DNA of 64,000 nt from contig DASVGQ010000054.1 of assembly GCA_036379455.1 (NCBI GenBank), forward strand, positions 1-64,000. Reading direction: 5' to 3'. Below are positions 50,102 through 59,004 of this stretch, one piece after another (the first letter of the stretch is position 1; every line of letters begins with the position of its first letter). Under the pieces are notes generated by a model. It ran no database searches and was not told where the DNA came from. It saw only the letters and a program-made list of their open reading frames with translations. This DNA is from SCRT01 sp036379455. GTDB taxonomy: Bacteria > Pseudomonadota > Gammaproteobacteria > Nevskiales > Nevskiaceae. The position numbers and the translations under genes are program-made.

Positions 50102-51457
50102 ATGACGGACGATTTCGATCTGGTCGTTCTGGGCGGCGGCAGCGGCGGCATCGCCGCGGCGCGGCGCGGCGCGAGCTACGGCGCGCGAGTCGCGCTGGTG
50201 GAATGCGCGCGGCTCGGGGGCACCTGCGTGAACGTCGGATGCGTGCCGAAGAAGGTCATGTGGCACGCTTCACAGATCGCCGACATGCTGCACGACGCGC
50301 CGGGTTACGGCTTCCCGGCGGCGCTGGCGGATGCGACGCAGCGGCATGACTGGGCGGCGTTGCGCACGCGGCGCGAGCGATACATCGAGCGACTCAACGG
50401 CATCTACGCGGCGAATCTCGACAAGGACGGCGTAGAGCTGGTGCGGGCGCATGGAGCGCTCGCCGGCCCGCGCGACATCCTCGCCGGTGGCCGGCGGCTG
50501 CGCGCCGCGCGGACCCTGGTCGCCACCGGCGGGCGCCCGGCTTCGCTGCCCGTGCCCGGCGCGGAGCTGGCGATCGACTCCAACGGCTTCTTCGCGCTCG
50601 ACGCCTGCCCGCGGCGCGTGGCGATCGTCGGCGCCGGATACATCGCGGTGGAGCTCGCCGGCGTGCTGCGCGGGCTCGGCGCGGAGGTCGATGTGCTGGT
50701 GCGCGGCGACCGCCTGCTGCGCCACTTCGACGCGATGGTCAGCGAGGCGCTGCTGGCCGCCTGCACCGACAGCGGCATCCGCGTGCATTTCCATGCGCGG
50801 GTGAAGGCCATCGCGAAGGGGGCCGGCGCGCTGGATGCGACGCTGGACGACGGCACGACGCTGGCGGTGGACTGCGTGCTGCTGGCGACCGGTCGCGTGC
50901 CGCGCACCGCGGACTGCGGGCTGGAAGCGGCCGGCGTGGCGCTCGGTGCCAAAGGGCACGTTGTCGTCGACGCGTGGCAGGAGACGAACGTCGCGGGCAT
51001 CGCGGCGGTGGGCGACGTGACGCCTGCGCCCGAGCTGACGCCGGTGGCGATCGCCGCCGGACGGCGCTGGGCGGACCGCGTGTTCGGCGGCATGCAGGAT
51101 CGCCGCCTCGACTACGAGAACATCCCCTCGGTCGTATTCACGCACCCGCCGATCGGCACCGTCGGGCTCACCGAGGACGCCGCGCGCGCCCGCTTCGGCG
51201 CGGGCGTGAAGGCCTACACGAGCCGCTTCCGCGCCCTGTATTACGGCGTTCTGGAGCACAAGCGCGAGAGCCGGGTGAAGCTGGTCTGCGCGGGGCCCGA
51301 GGAGCGCGTGGTCGGCGTGCACGTCGTCGGCACGGGGGCCGACGAGCTGTTGCAGGGTTTCGCGGTGGCGGTGCGCATGGGCGCGACCAAGCGGGATTTC
51401 GACGACACGGTCGCGATCCATCCGACCAGCGCTGAGGAGCTTGTCACGCTGCGCTAG
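50102..51457 (+). CDS. gor: Glutathione-disulfide reductase
   Basis: This 451-residue FAD/NADPH disulfide oxidoreductase has the N-terminal FAD motif VVLGGGSGGIAAARR. The redox-active pair is in GGTCVNVGCVPKK (near residue 41), followed by an NADPH domain (IVGAGYIAVELAGVL) and the C-terminal interface with the His-Glu pair in VAIHPTSAEE. It reduces glutathione disulfide in the cytoplasm. ATG 50102 is preceded by AGGG; ATG 50096 in the same frame is equally possible. The closest alternatives, trypanothione or mercuric reductases, are less likely given the motif set. Confidence 0.92.
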   Translation: MTDDFDLVVLGGGSGGIAAARRGASYGARVALVECARLGGTCVNVGCVPKKVMWHASQIADMLHDAPGYGFPAALADATQRHDWAALRTRRERYIERLNGIYAANLDKDGVELVRAHGALAGPRDILAGGRRLRAARTLVATGGRPASLPVPGAELAIDSNGFFALDACPRRVAIVGAGYIAVELAGVLRGLGAEVDVLVRGDRLLRHFDAMVSEALLAACTDSGIRVHFHARVKAIAKGAGALDATLDDGTTLAVDCVLLATGRVPRTADCGLEAAGVALGAKGHVVVDAWQETNVAGIAAVGDVTPAPELTPVAIAAGRRWADRVFGGMQDRRLDYENIPSVVFTHPPIGTVGLTEDAARARFGAGVKAYTSRFRALYYGVLEHKRESRVKLVCAGPEERVVGVHVVGTGADELLQGFAVAVRMGATKRDFDDTVAIHPTSAEELVTLR

Positions 51458-51520
51458 CGCTAGCGCTGGCGGGGCGGCTTGCATGGCCGCACGACCGGCT
51501 CCGACAATGGCTCATCCCCA

Positions 51521-53533
51521 ATGAGTACCGTCATGCCTTCCCGCCAAGAACTGGCCAACGCCATCCGCGCGCTGGCGATGGATGCAGTCCAGCAGGCCAA
51601 CTCCGGCCATCCCGGCATGCCGATGGGCATGGCGGACATCGCCGAAGTGCTGTGGAGCGATTACTTGGTCCACAACCCGGCGGATCCGCTCTGGTTCAAC
51701 CGCGACCGCTTCGTGCTGTCGAACGGCCACGGTTCGATGCTGCTCTACGCGCTGCTGCACCTGACCGGCTATGACCTGCCGCTGGAAGAGCTCAAGCGCT
51801 TCCGGCAGCTGCACTCGAGGACGCCCGGCCATCCCGAGTACGGGGTCACGCCCGGCGTGGAGACGACCACCGGGCCGCTCGGGCAGGGGCTGGGCAACGC
51901 CGTGGGGATGGCGCTGGCGGAACGCCTTCTCGCGGCGCGCTTCAACCGCGAAGGCTTTCCCGTCGTCGATCACCGCACCTGGGTGTTCTGCGGCGACGGT
52001 GATCTCATGGAAGGGGTGAGCCACGAGGCGGCGTCGCTCGCGGGCACGCTGGGTCTCGGCAAGCTCGTCGCCTTCTACGATGAGAACGGCATCTCGATCG
52101 ACGGCAAGGTTTCGGGCTGGTTCCGCGACGACACCGCGGGCCGCTTCGAGGCCTACGGCTGGCAGGTCGTGCGCAAGGTTGACGGCCACAACCCGGCCGA
52201 GATCGACGCGGCGATCCGCACGGCGCTGGCGCAGAGCCGGCGGCCCACGCTGATCCTTTGCAAGACGGTGATCGGCTTCGGCGCGCCCGACAAGCAGGGG
52301 ACCGCCGCGGTGCACGGCTCGGCGCTGGGGGCCGAGGAGGTGGCGGCGGCGCGCAAGACCCTGCATTGGCCGTATCCGCCGTTCGTGGTGCCGCCGGAGA
52401 TCTACGCGGGCTGGGATGCCCGCAAGCGCGGCGCAGAGCGCCAAGCGCAGTGGCAGGCCTTGATGGAGCGTTACCGCCACGTCCACGCGCAGGACGCCGC
52501 GGAGCTGGACCGCCGCCTGCGCCGTGCGCTGCCGGAGGACTGGCAGCAGGTGCTGCGCGCGCTGTACGCGAAGCTTGCGACGGCCGGTCCAGCGCAGGCC
52601 ACCCGCAAATCCTCGCAGGCGGTGCTGGATGCGCTGGCGCCGCGCCTGCCGGAGCTGTTCGGCGGCTCCGCAGACCTCACCGGATCCAACAACACGAACT
52701 GGAAGGGCGACGAGGTCGTCCATCCAGGCGAGCTGCACGGCAACTATCTGTCCTGGGGCGTGCGCGAGTTCGGCATGTCCACCGCGCTCAACGGCATGGC
52801 GCTGCACGGCGGGCTGATCCCCTTCGGCGGTACCTTCCTGACCTTTTCCGACTATGCCCGCAACGCCGTCCGGCTCGCGGCGCTGGGTGGCTACGGCACG
52901 ATCTTCGTCTACAGCCACGATTCCGTGGGCGTCGGCGAGGACGGGCCGACGCACCAGCCGGTCGAGCAATTGGCGTCCCTGCGGCTGATTCCGGGGCTGG
53001 AAGTGTGGCGGCCGGCGAACGCCTTCGAGACGGCCGCGGCGTGGCAGGCGGCGATCGAGCGCCGCGACGCGCCGACGGCGCTGGTGCTGTCGCGCCAGAA
53101 GCTGACGCAGCACGCCTATGCTGCCGACGACGCCGCAAAGGTGCTGCGCGGCGGTTACGCGCTGTTCGAACCGCCCGCTGACGCACAGGCGTTGATTCTG
53201 GCGACCGGCTCGGAGGTCGGCCTGGCGCTGGACGCGGCGCGCAAGCTCGCGGAGGACGGCATCGCCGTACGCGTGGTGTCCATGCCCTGCGTGAAGCGCT
53301 TCCGCGCGCAGGACGAGGGCTGGCGCGAGCAGGTGCTGCCGGCGGCGCTGCCGGCGCGGCTGGTGGTCGAGGCAGGCGTCGGCGCCGGCTGGCGCGAGTT
53401 CGCTGGCGCGCGCGGTGACGTGCTATCCATCGAGACCTTTGGCGCGTCCGCGCCGGGTGACGAAGTGATGGAGATGTTCGGCTTCAGCGTGGCCGAAGTG
53501 GTGCGCCGCATCCGTGCGCTGCTGGCGCGCTGA
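51521..53533 (+). CDS. tkt: Transketolase
   Basis: This 670-residue thiamine-diphosphate enzyme transfers two-carbon units in the pentose phosphate/Calvin cycles. It begins ELANAIRALAMDAVQQANSGHPGMPMGMAD, with HNPADPLWFNRDRFVLSNGHGSMLLY, GDGDLMEGVSHEA and later GGSADLTGSN and FSDYARNAVRLAAL. Catalytic His residues are present. ATG 51521 is chosen; ATG 51533 is close by. In many proteobacteria tkt is directly followed by gap and pgk; here three TonB-system genes intervene. Confidence 0.96.
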   Translation: MSTVMPSRQELANAIRALAMDAVQQANSGHPGMPMGMADIAEVLWSDYLVHNPADPLWFNRDRFVLSNGHGSMLLYALLHLTGYDLPLEELKRFRQLHSRTPGHPEYGVTPGVETTTGPLGQGLGNAVGMALAERLLAARFNREGFPVVDHRTWVFCGDGDLMEGVSHEAASLAGTLGLGKLVAFYDENGISIDGKVSGWFRDDTAGRFEAYGWQVVRKVDGHNPAEIDAAIRTALAQSRRPTLILCKTVIGFGAPDKQGTAAVHGSALGAEEVAAARKTLHWPYPPFVVPPEIYAGWDARKRGAERQAQWQALMERYRHVHAQDAAELDRRLRRALPEDWQQVLRALYAKLATAGPAQATRKSSQAVLDALAPRLPELFGGSADLTGSNNTNWKGDEVVHPGELHGNYLSWGVREFGMSTALNGMALHGGLIPFGGTFLTFSDYARNAVRLAALGGYGTIFVYSHDSVGVGEDGPTHQPVEQLASLRLIPGLEVWRPANAFETAAAWQAAIERRDAPTALVLSRQKLTQHAYAADDAAKVLRGGYALFEPPADAQALILATGSEVGLALDAARKLAEDGIAVRVVSMPCVKRFRAQDEGWREQVLPAALPARLVVEAGVGAGWREFAGARGDVLSIETFGASAPGDEVMEMFGFSVAEVVRRIRALLAR

Positions 53534-53566
53534 CGCGCTCGAAGGACGTCTCGTTGTCGTCCAATT

Positions 53567-53585
53567 GAGATGTATTATCATTCGC
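53567..53585. promoter_or_regulatory. Candidate Fur box upstream of exbB
   Basis: GAGATGTATTATCATTCGC matches the classical 19-bp Fur box GATAATGATAATCATTATC at 12 of 19 positions, with a perfect ATCATT half. It lies 103 bases upstream of the exbB start, after tkt. Fur, with ferrous iron, would repress the exbB-exbD-tonB genes, as is common for TonB systems. Confidence 0.6.
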
Positions 53586-53687
53586 ACTTCACGATGAGGT
53601 GCGGCCAGGTCGGGTAGCGGGAAGGGCCCGGCGGGGAGACGGCGCCGCACGGGCGGTCGGGAGCCGGGAATCCTGCGAGGGCCTGCG

Positions 53688-54407
53688 GTGCCACTGGTCG
53701 ATCTTGTCACAGCGATGGGCGTGGCCGTGCCGGAGGTCGCTGCGCCGGTGGACTTCTCGCTCCGGCACATGGTGCTGCAGTCGGATGCGGTGGTGAAGGC
53801 CGTGCTCGTCATCCTCGTCCTCTTTTCGGTGTGGTGCTGGGCGGTGGTCATCGAGAAGTGCATCGAGCTGCGGCGGGCGAGCCGTGCCGCGCACCGGCTG
53901 GAAGCGGCTATCGCCGGCAACGACGACGGCCGCCTGCTGAACTACGCCGACCCGTATCCGCTGGCCGGTGTCATCGCCGCCGGCAACCGGGAATGGCGGG
54001 CGGGGCCCGGTGAGCGCGGCGGCGAATCGCTGCAGGAGACGCGCGAACGCATCGAGCGCGCGATGCAGCTCGAGCTTTCGGTCGAGCTGCGGCGGCTGAA
54101 CCACCGCGTGCCGTTTCTCGCCACCATCGGCTCGGCGGCGCCCTTCATCGGGCTGTTTGGCACGGTGTGGGGAATCATGAGCACCTTCATCGGCATCGGC
54201 GCCGCGCGGGACACGAGCCTCGCGACCGTCGCGCCAGGCATTGCCGAGGCGCTGATCGCGACCGCCATCGGGCTGGTGGCGGCCATTCCCGCGGTCGTCG
54301 CCTACAACAAGTTCGCCACCGACATCGGCCGCTATCGCGGGCGGCTCAACACCGCTATCGGCATCTGGGCAGGCAGGCTGTCCAAGCGCCTGCGCCCGAC
54401 GGCCTGA
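53688..54407 (+). CDS. exbB: ExbB/TolQ-type proton channel subunit
   Basis: This 239-residue inner-membrane protein has three transmembrane segments (VKAVLVILVLFSVWCWAVVIEK, FLATIGSAAPFIGLFGTVWGIM and IATAIGLVAAIPAVVAYN) typical of MotA/TolQ/ExbB stators. GTG 53688 follows GAGGG; ATG 53715 is possible. Together with ExbD it converts proton motive force to drive TonB. TolQ is a close relative, but the adjacent tonB gene, the Fur-box-like site and the absence of tolA/tolB/pal favour an ExbB role. Confidence 0.88.
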   Translation: MPLVDLVTAMGVAVPEVAAPVDFSLRHMVLQSDAVVKAVLVILVLFSVWCWAVVIEKCIELRRASRAAHRLEAAIAGNDDGRLLNYADPYPLAGVIAAGNREWRAGPGERGGESLQETRERIERAMQLELSVELRRLNHRVPFLATIGSAAPFIGLFGTVWGIMSTFIGIGAARDTSLATVAPGIAEALIATAIGLVAAIPAVVAYNKFATDIGRYRGRLNTAIGIWAGRLSKRLRPTA

Positions 54408-54416
54408 GCGGACGGC

Positions 54417-54848
54417 ATGGCGCTGCACCTGCTGGACAGCGGCGACGATCCCGGCGCGATGGCGCCGGTCGCCGACATCAACGTGACGCCCTTCGTCGAC
54501 GTGATGCTCGTGCTGCTCGTGATCTTCATCCTCACGGCGCCGCTGATGCTATCCCAGCTGCCGATCAATCTGCCACAGGCCAGCCTCGACGCGATGACGC
54601 GGCCGCCGCAGCCGATGATTGTGTCGATGGACGAACACGACGCGTACTACCTCGGCGCCGAGCGCGTGCCCTACGACCAGCTCGCGCAGCGCCTGCACGC
54701 CGTCGCGGAGCGCGAGCCTGACCGCATCGTGTACGTCCACGCGGACCGCGCGTTGCCCTACGGCAAGGTCGTCGGGCTGCTGGAACTGGTCGGCGCGGCG
54801 GGTTTCACGCGGGTGTCCCTCGTGTCCCGGGCGCCCGACCACGGGTGA
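54417..54848 (+). CDS. exbD: ExbD/TolR-type biopolymer transport protein
   Basis: This 143-residue single-helix protein has the family signature ADINVTPFVDVMLVLLVIFILTAPL, with the proton-carrying Asp in VDVML at the start of the helix. A periplasmic domain follows (MIVSMDEHDAYYL, VYVHADRALPYGKVVGLLE). It is a component of the TonB-ExbB-ExbD energy-transducing complex. It begins nine bases after exbB and overlaps tonB by four bases. Confidence 0.92.
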   Translation: MALHLLDSGDDPGAMAPVADINVTPFVDVMLVLLVIFILTAPLMLSQLPINLPQASLDAMTRPPQPMIVSMDEHDAYYLGAERVPYDQLAQRLHAVAEREPDRIVYVHADRALPYGKVVGLLELVGAAGFTRVSLVSRAPDHG

Positions 54849-55597
54849 TGCGGACGCCGACCGCCGTGTTCCCGATGTCCCGGCCCCCGCGCCGGCCGCT
54901 GGGCGTGGGCGCGGCGGCGTCGATCGCCCTGCACGCGCTGGCGCTGGTCGCGGTCGCGATGTTCATCCACGGCGCGCCGCCCAAGCCGCCGCAGCGCATC
55001 ATCCTGACGCTCGATCTCGTCCCTCCGGCGCCTGAGGCCCCGGCGCTGATGAAGGCCCCTCAGCCGGCGCCACGCGCCGTCACGTCGCCGCCGAAGTTGT
55101 TGCCGCTGCCGCGTCCGCACGCGGTGCCGGTGACGTCGCGGCCGCTCGCCCCACGCCCACCGACCGCGCCGACGCCGCCGTCGGCGGAGCCGGTCCCCGC
55201 GATGCAACCGCCCACGCAAGCCGCCGCGCCGGTGCCAACCGACGCGCCGGCACCGATCGCTCAGAATCCAGGGGTAGTGGGCCATCGCGTCGACGCCGCC
55301 TACAAGGCGCGGCTGGAGAAGGCGATCGGAGAACAGCTGCAGTATCCGCGGGCCGCGGCGCGGCGCGGCCGCGAAGGCGTGGCGCTCGTGCAGGTGCGCA
55401 TGCAGCGTGACGGCAGGATCGACGGTGTGGTCCTGATAAAATCCTCTGGCGTCGCCGCGCTGGATGACGAAGCGCAGCGAGTGTTTCGCCGCATGGGACG
55501 CCTGCCGCCGCTGCCGGCGGACTTCCTTCCACAGGCGGCAGAGTTCGAGTTCGAGGTGCCCATCGCATTCCGCCTCTTGGAGGGCGGCGCGCGCTGA
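54845..55597 (+). CDS. tonB: TonB family energy transducer
   Basis: This 250-residue protein has a cytoplasmic N-terminus, one transmembrane helix (ASIALHALALVAVAMFIHGA) including the SxxxH pattern, and a long Pro-rich periplasmic linker (about 45-140). The C-terminal TonB domain reads YPRAAARRGREGVALVQVRMQRDGRIDGVVLIKSSG. It spans the periplasm to open TonB-dependent outer-membrane transporters for iron complexes. The start is GTG 54845, overlapping the exbD stop, or ATG 54848. Confidence 0.92.
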   Translation: MMRTPTAVFPMSRPPRRPLGVGAAASIALHALALVAVAMFIHGAPPKPPQRIILTLDLVPPAPEAPALMKAPQPAPRAVTSPPKLLPLPRPHAVPVTSRPLAPRPPTAPTPPSAEPVPAMQPPTQAAAPVPTDAPAPIAQNPGVVGHRVDAAYKARLEKAIGEQLQYPRAAARRGREGVALVQVRMQRDGRIDGVVLIKSSGVAALDDEAQRVFRRMGRLPPLPADFLPQAAEFEFEVPIAFRLLEGGAR

Positions 55598-55673
55598 GCG
55601 ACGCGTCATCGGCGCGCTGCGGGCCTGCGGTGGCGCCGGCCTTCGAGACGTTCCACGAGAGGATCACGTATTC

Positions 55674-56678
55674 ATGACCACAAGAGTTGCCATCAACGGC
55701 TACGGCCGGATCGGCCGCAACGTGCTGCGGGCCTGCTACGAGACGGGCCGCAAGGATCTGAAGATCGTCGCGGTCAACGACCTGGGCTCGCCGGAGACGA
55801 ACGCGCACCTGACGCGCCACGACACCGCGCACGGACGTTTCCCCGGCACCGTGGAAATCGCGGGGAACGCGATGATCGTCAACGGCGATCGCATCCGCGT
55901 GCTGGCCGAGCGCGACCCGACGCAGCTGCCGTGGCAGGAGCTGGACGTCGACGTGGTGCTGGAATGCACCGGCCTGTTCCGCACGCGCGAGAAGGCTTCG
56001 CAGCACTTGAAGGCCGGCGCCGGCAAGGTGCTGATCTCGGCGCCTGCGGGCGCCGACGTCAAGACCATCGTCTACGGCGTCAACGACGCCACGCTCGCTG
56101 CCACCGATACCATCGTCTCGAATGCCTCGTGCACCACCAACTGCCTGGCGCCGCTGGCCAAGGTGCTGCACGAAGGCGTAGGGATCGTCAGCGGCATCAT
56201 GGTCACGATCCATTCCTACACCAATGACCAGGTGCTGACGGACGTCTATCACAAGGACCTGCGCCGCGCGCGCTCCGCCACCCAGTCGCAGATCCCGACC
56301 AAGACCGGCGCCGCCTCGGCGGTCGGGCTCGTGCTGCCGGAGCTCGCTGGCAAGCTCGATGGTTACGCCGTGCGCGTGCCGACGCTCAACGTCTCGCTGG
56401 TGGACCTCACCATCTTGGCGCAGCGCGACACCTCCGTGGAGGAGATTCACGATCTCATGCGCAAGGCCTCCGCAGGGCCGCTCAATGGCGTGCTGGAGAT
56501 CAACGACGAGCCGCTGGTGTCAATCGACTTCAACCACAACCCGGCGTCCAGCACCTACGACACTTCGCTGACGAAGGTGCTGGGCAGGCTGGTGAAGGTC
56601 GGCTCCTGGTACGACAACGAGTGGGGTTTTTCCAACCGCATGCTCGACACCATCTCGGCGATGGCCACGGCGCGCTGA
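55674..56678 (+). CDS. gap: Glyceraldehyde-3-phosphate dehydrogenase, type I
   Basis: This 334-residue glycolytic/gluconeogenic enzyme has the NAD-binding RVAINGYGRIGRNVLRA at its N-terminus. The catalytic Cys is in NASCTTNCLAP and His in HSYTNDQ; WYDNEWGFSNRM is near the C-terminus. It interconverts glyceraldehyde-3-phosphate and 1,3-bisphosphoglycerate. ATG 55674 follows GAGAGGA; the upstream extension is a shadow of tonB. pgk follows after 31 bases. Confidence 0.96.
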   Translation: MTTRVAINGYGRIGRNVLRACYETGRKDLKIVAVNDLGSPETNAHLTRHDTAHGRFPGTVEIAGNAMIVNGDRIRVLAERDPTQLPWQELDVDVVLECTGLFRTREKASQHLKAGAGKVLISAPAGADVKTIVYGVNDATLAATDTIVSNASCTTNCLAPLAKVLHEGVGIVSGIMVTIHSYTNDQVLTDVYHKDLRRARSATQSQIPTKTGAASAVGLVLPELAGKLDGYAVRVPTLNVSLVDLTILAQRDTSVEEIHDLMRKASAGPLNGVLEINDEPLVSIDFNHNPASSTYDTSLTKVLGRLVKVGSWYDNEWGFSNRMLDTISAMATAR

Positions 56679-56709
56679 CCGCCGACACACACCTCTGCGG
56701 GAGCTCGCC

Positions 56710-57882
56710 ATGCGCCGGATGGTGGACCTGGAGTTGAAGGGCAGGCGTCTGCTCATCCGCCAGGATCTCAACGTGCCGATCCACGGCGGCCGGATCACCT
56801 CCGACGCGCGCCTGCGGGCGTCGCTGCCGACGCTGCGGCTGGCCGTGGAGCGCGGCGCCGCGGTGCTCGTCACCTCGCATCTGGGGCGACCGAAGGCGGG
56901 GCGTTTCGACCCTGACCACTCGCTGACGCTGGTCGCTGCGTGGCTTTCCGAACACCTTGGGCGCATGGTCCCGGTGCTGACCAACTGGATCGACGGTGTG
57001 ACGCTCGAAGCGGGACAGATCATCGTCGGGGAGAACACGCGTTTCCTGTCCGGCGAACGGGAGGATGACGAGTCGCTGGCGCGGCGCATGGCGGCGCTGT
57101 GCGACATCTACGTCATGGACGCCTTCGGGACCGCCCATCGCGCCGAGGCCTCTACCCACGGCGTCGCGCGCTTCGCACCCGCGGCCTGCGCCGGGCCCCT
57201 GCTGGTCGCCGAGCTGGACGCGCTGGGCAGGGCGTTGACGGCGCCGCGCCACCCGCTGGCGGTCATCGTTGGCGGCAGCAAGGTGTCGACGAAGCTCGGG
57301 CTGCTCGGGCATCTCGTCGAGATCGCCGACCACGTCATCCTTGGCGGCGGCATCGCGAATACCTTCCTCGCCGCGACAGGGCACTCCGTGGGCAAGTCGC
57401 TGTATGAGCCCGACATGCTCGACACGGCACGCAAGATCCTGCAGCGCGTGAAGGAGCGTGGCGGCGACCTGCCGCTGCCCGAGGACGTCGTGGTGGCGCC
57501 GGAATTCTCCGCCGAGGCGCGCGCCGAGACCTGCGACGTGGACGCGGTGGAAGACGACCAGATGATCCTCGACGTCGGCCCGCGCACGCGGCAGCGCTTC
57601 GACGCGCTGCTGGCCGGCTGTGGCACCATCATCTGGAACGGGCCGGTGGGCGTCTTCGAGTACGCCAGCTTCGCCGACGGCACGCGCGAGCTCGCGCAGT
57701 CCATCGTGCGCAGCGGCGCTTTTTCCCTGGCGGGCGGCGGCGATACGCTGGCGGCGATCGACAAGTTCGGCGTCGCTTCCGGCATCGGCTACATCTCCAC
57801 CGGCGGCGGCGCGTTTCTCGAGTTCCTCGAGGGCAGGACGCTGCCGGCGGTGGCCGCGCTGGAGGCGCGCGATCCGCGCTGA
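56710..57882 (+). CDS. pgk: Phosphoglycerate kinase
   Basis: This 390-residue enzyme transfers phosphate from 1,3-bisphosphoglycerate to ADP. Signatures are IRQDLNVPIHGGRITSDARLRASLPT, SHLGRPK, YVMDAFGTAHRAEAST, GGSKVSTKLGLL, WNGPVGVFE and AGGGDTLAAI. It forms the gap-pgk pair downstream of tkt and the TonB genes. The usual following genes pyk and fba are not present here. Confidence 0.96.
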   Translation: MRRMVDLELKGRRLLIRQDLNVPIHGGRITSDARLRASLPTLRLAVERGAAVLVTSHLGRPKAGRFDPDHSLTLVAAWLSEHLGRMVPVLTNWIDGVTLEAGQIIVGENTRFLSGEREDDESLARRMAALCDIYVMDAFGTAHRAEASTHGVARFAPAACAGPLLVAELDALGRALTAPRHPLAVIVGGSKVSTKLGLLGHLVEIADHVILGGGIANTFLAATGHSVGKSLYEPDMLDTARKILQRVKERGGDLPLPEDVVVAPEFSAEARAETCDVDAVEDDQMILDVGPRTRQRFDALLAGCGTIIWNGPVGVFEYASFADGTRELAQSIVRSGAFSLAGGGDTLAAIDKFGVASGIGYISTGGGAFLEFLEGRTLPAVAALEARDPR

Positions 57883-57925
57883 GCCGCGGGCGCAGGCCCA
57901 AGGGCGGCGCCCGACAGCCCCTGAT

Positions 57926-58285
57926 CTAGGGTGCGGTGCTGGCCGCGGCTGCCGGCTTGCCGCCGCTGACCTGTTTGGCAAAGCGGTTGAACTCCGCCAC
58001 TGCCGCCTCGGCTGCCTTGTTATTGGCCTGCGTGAGCTCGCTGTACCTCTTCGCGTCGGCGGTGCGCGCGTCGACGTAGGTCTGGACACACTGGCGGTAT
58101 TCCGGCAGCGCCTTGTTGTAGGCGTCAACCTGCTGCGTGCTCACCCCTTTCTCCGGCAAGGGCGCGGGCTGCGGGCAGTTCATCTCGGGAACCGTCGGCG
58201 CCTCTGCCGCGGCGACGGACCCGGTCGCCATGCCGCCGACCAGGGTGCAGGCCAGGAACAGCGGTGCGGTGCGTCGAATCTTCAT
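57926..58285 (-). CDS. Small secreted protein of unknown function
   Basis: This 119-residue protein has a signal peptide (APLFLACTLVGGMATGSVAAA). It also has a conserved-looking motif MNCPQPAPLPEKGVSTQQVDAYNKAL with a second Cys in YRQCVQTYVDAR, giving a possible disulfide, and then an Ala/Asn-rich helix. Proteins of this pattern occur in several proteobacteria, but I know no function. ATG 58285 is chosen over the longer frame to 58300. It converges on pgk and is divergent from the LemA-like gene. Confidence 0.65.
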   Translation of the reverse strand: MKIRRTAPLFLACTLVGGMATGSVAAAEAPTVPEMNCPQPAPLPEKGVSTQQVDAYNKALPEYRQCVQTYVDARTADAKRYSELTQANNKAAEAAVAEFNRFAKQVSGGKPAAAASTAP

Positions 58286-58317
58286 GCGTACGGCGTCCAC
58301 GGCAGGGGTTTTCGCGC

Positions 58318-58944
58318 ATGGTAGCGGGCGGGGCGCGGGCCGGGCCAGCGACGCGCCGCGCAGGGCGCGGGATGGGCTTGGTCGCGGTCCTGCTATTGAC
58401 GCTCGCTGTGTCCGGCTGTGGCTACAACCGCCTGCAGGCGCAGGATGACGCGGTCGGCGCGCGCTGGACCGCGCTGCTGACGCAGTACCGGCAGCGGGCC
58501 GCGCAGGCCGCCGAACTCGAACAGATGGTGGCGCGCTTCCAGGCGCGCCGTGACGCGACGTCAGGCGATCTGGCCCAGGCGCGCGCGCGCATCGCCGCTA
58601 TGCATGCGGGTGTCGCGCTGCCGGACGACTCCGTCGCCTTCCGCCGTTTCGAGGCGGCGCAGCGGGCGCTGGGCTCCGCCCTCGACCGGCTGCTGGCGCG
58701 GTCCTCGCGCGTCCCCGGACTCGCGGCAGATACTCGTTTCCATGCCCTGCGGGCATCGATTCTGAGCGGCGACGCGCAGCTGGCGGCGGCGCGCCGGGGC
58801 TACGACGCCGCGGTGCAAAGCTACAACGCGAGCGTCACGCGCTTTTCCGATCGCTTCACGGCCCGGACCTTCGGCTTTGCGCGCAAGCCCGGCCTCGAGA
58901 TCGAGGCTGTGCACGCGGAACGCGGGGATCACGACGCGCGCTGA
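58318..58944 (+). CDS. LemA-like lipoprotein
   Basis: This protein of about 208 residues has a lipoprotein signal peptide (LVAVLLLTLAVSGC) followed by YNRLQAQDDAVGARWTALLTQYRQR, the LemA helix 1 pattern (normally YNxLQxxDExVxxxWxxVxxQYQRR). Later helices are LEQMVARFQARRDA, LAARRGYDAAVQSYNASVTRFSDRFTA and the C-terminal FGFARKPGLEIEA. LemA proteins are membrane-anchored four-helix bundles of unclear role. ATG 58318 or 58372 may be the start. Confidence 0.8.
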   Translation: MVAGGARAGPATRRAGRGMGLVAVLLLTLAVSGCGYNRLQAQDDAVGARWTALLTQYRQRAAQAAELEQMVARFQARRDATSGDLAQARARIAAMHAGVALPDDSVAFRRFEAAQRALGSALDRLLARSSRVPGLAADTRFHALRASILSGDAQLAAARRGYDAAVQSYNASVTRFSDRFTARTFGFARKPGLEIEAVHAERGDHDAR

Positions 58945-59004
58945 ACCGCGTATCGTGTCGGGCGTGCGCATCGGAACGCGAAGGATGACAGTGGCGGGCG
59001 ACCT

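Noticed and set aside
51450..51472. GCTAGCGCTAGCGC repeat after gor as a terminator
   Set aside because: Short tandem GCGCTA units with no stable long stem and no T-run.
51512..53113. 533-residue minus-strand ORF
   Set aside because: It is antisense to transketolase and has shadow-type composition.
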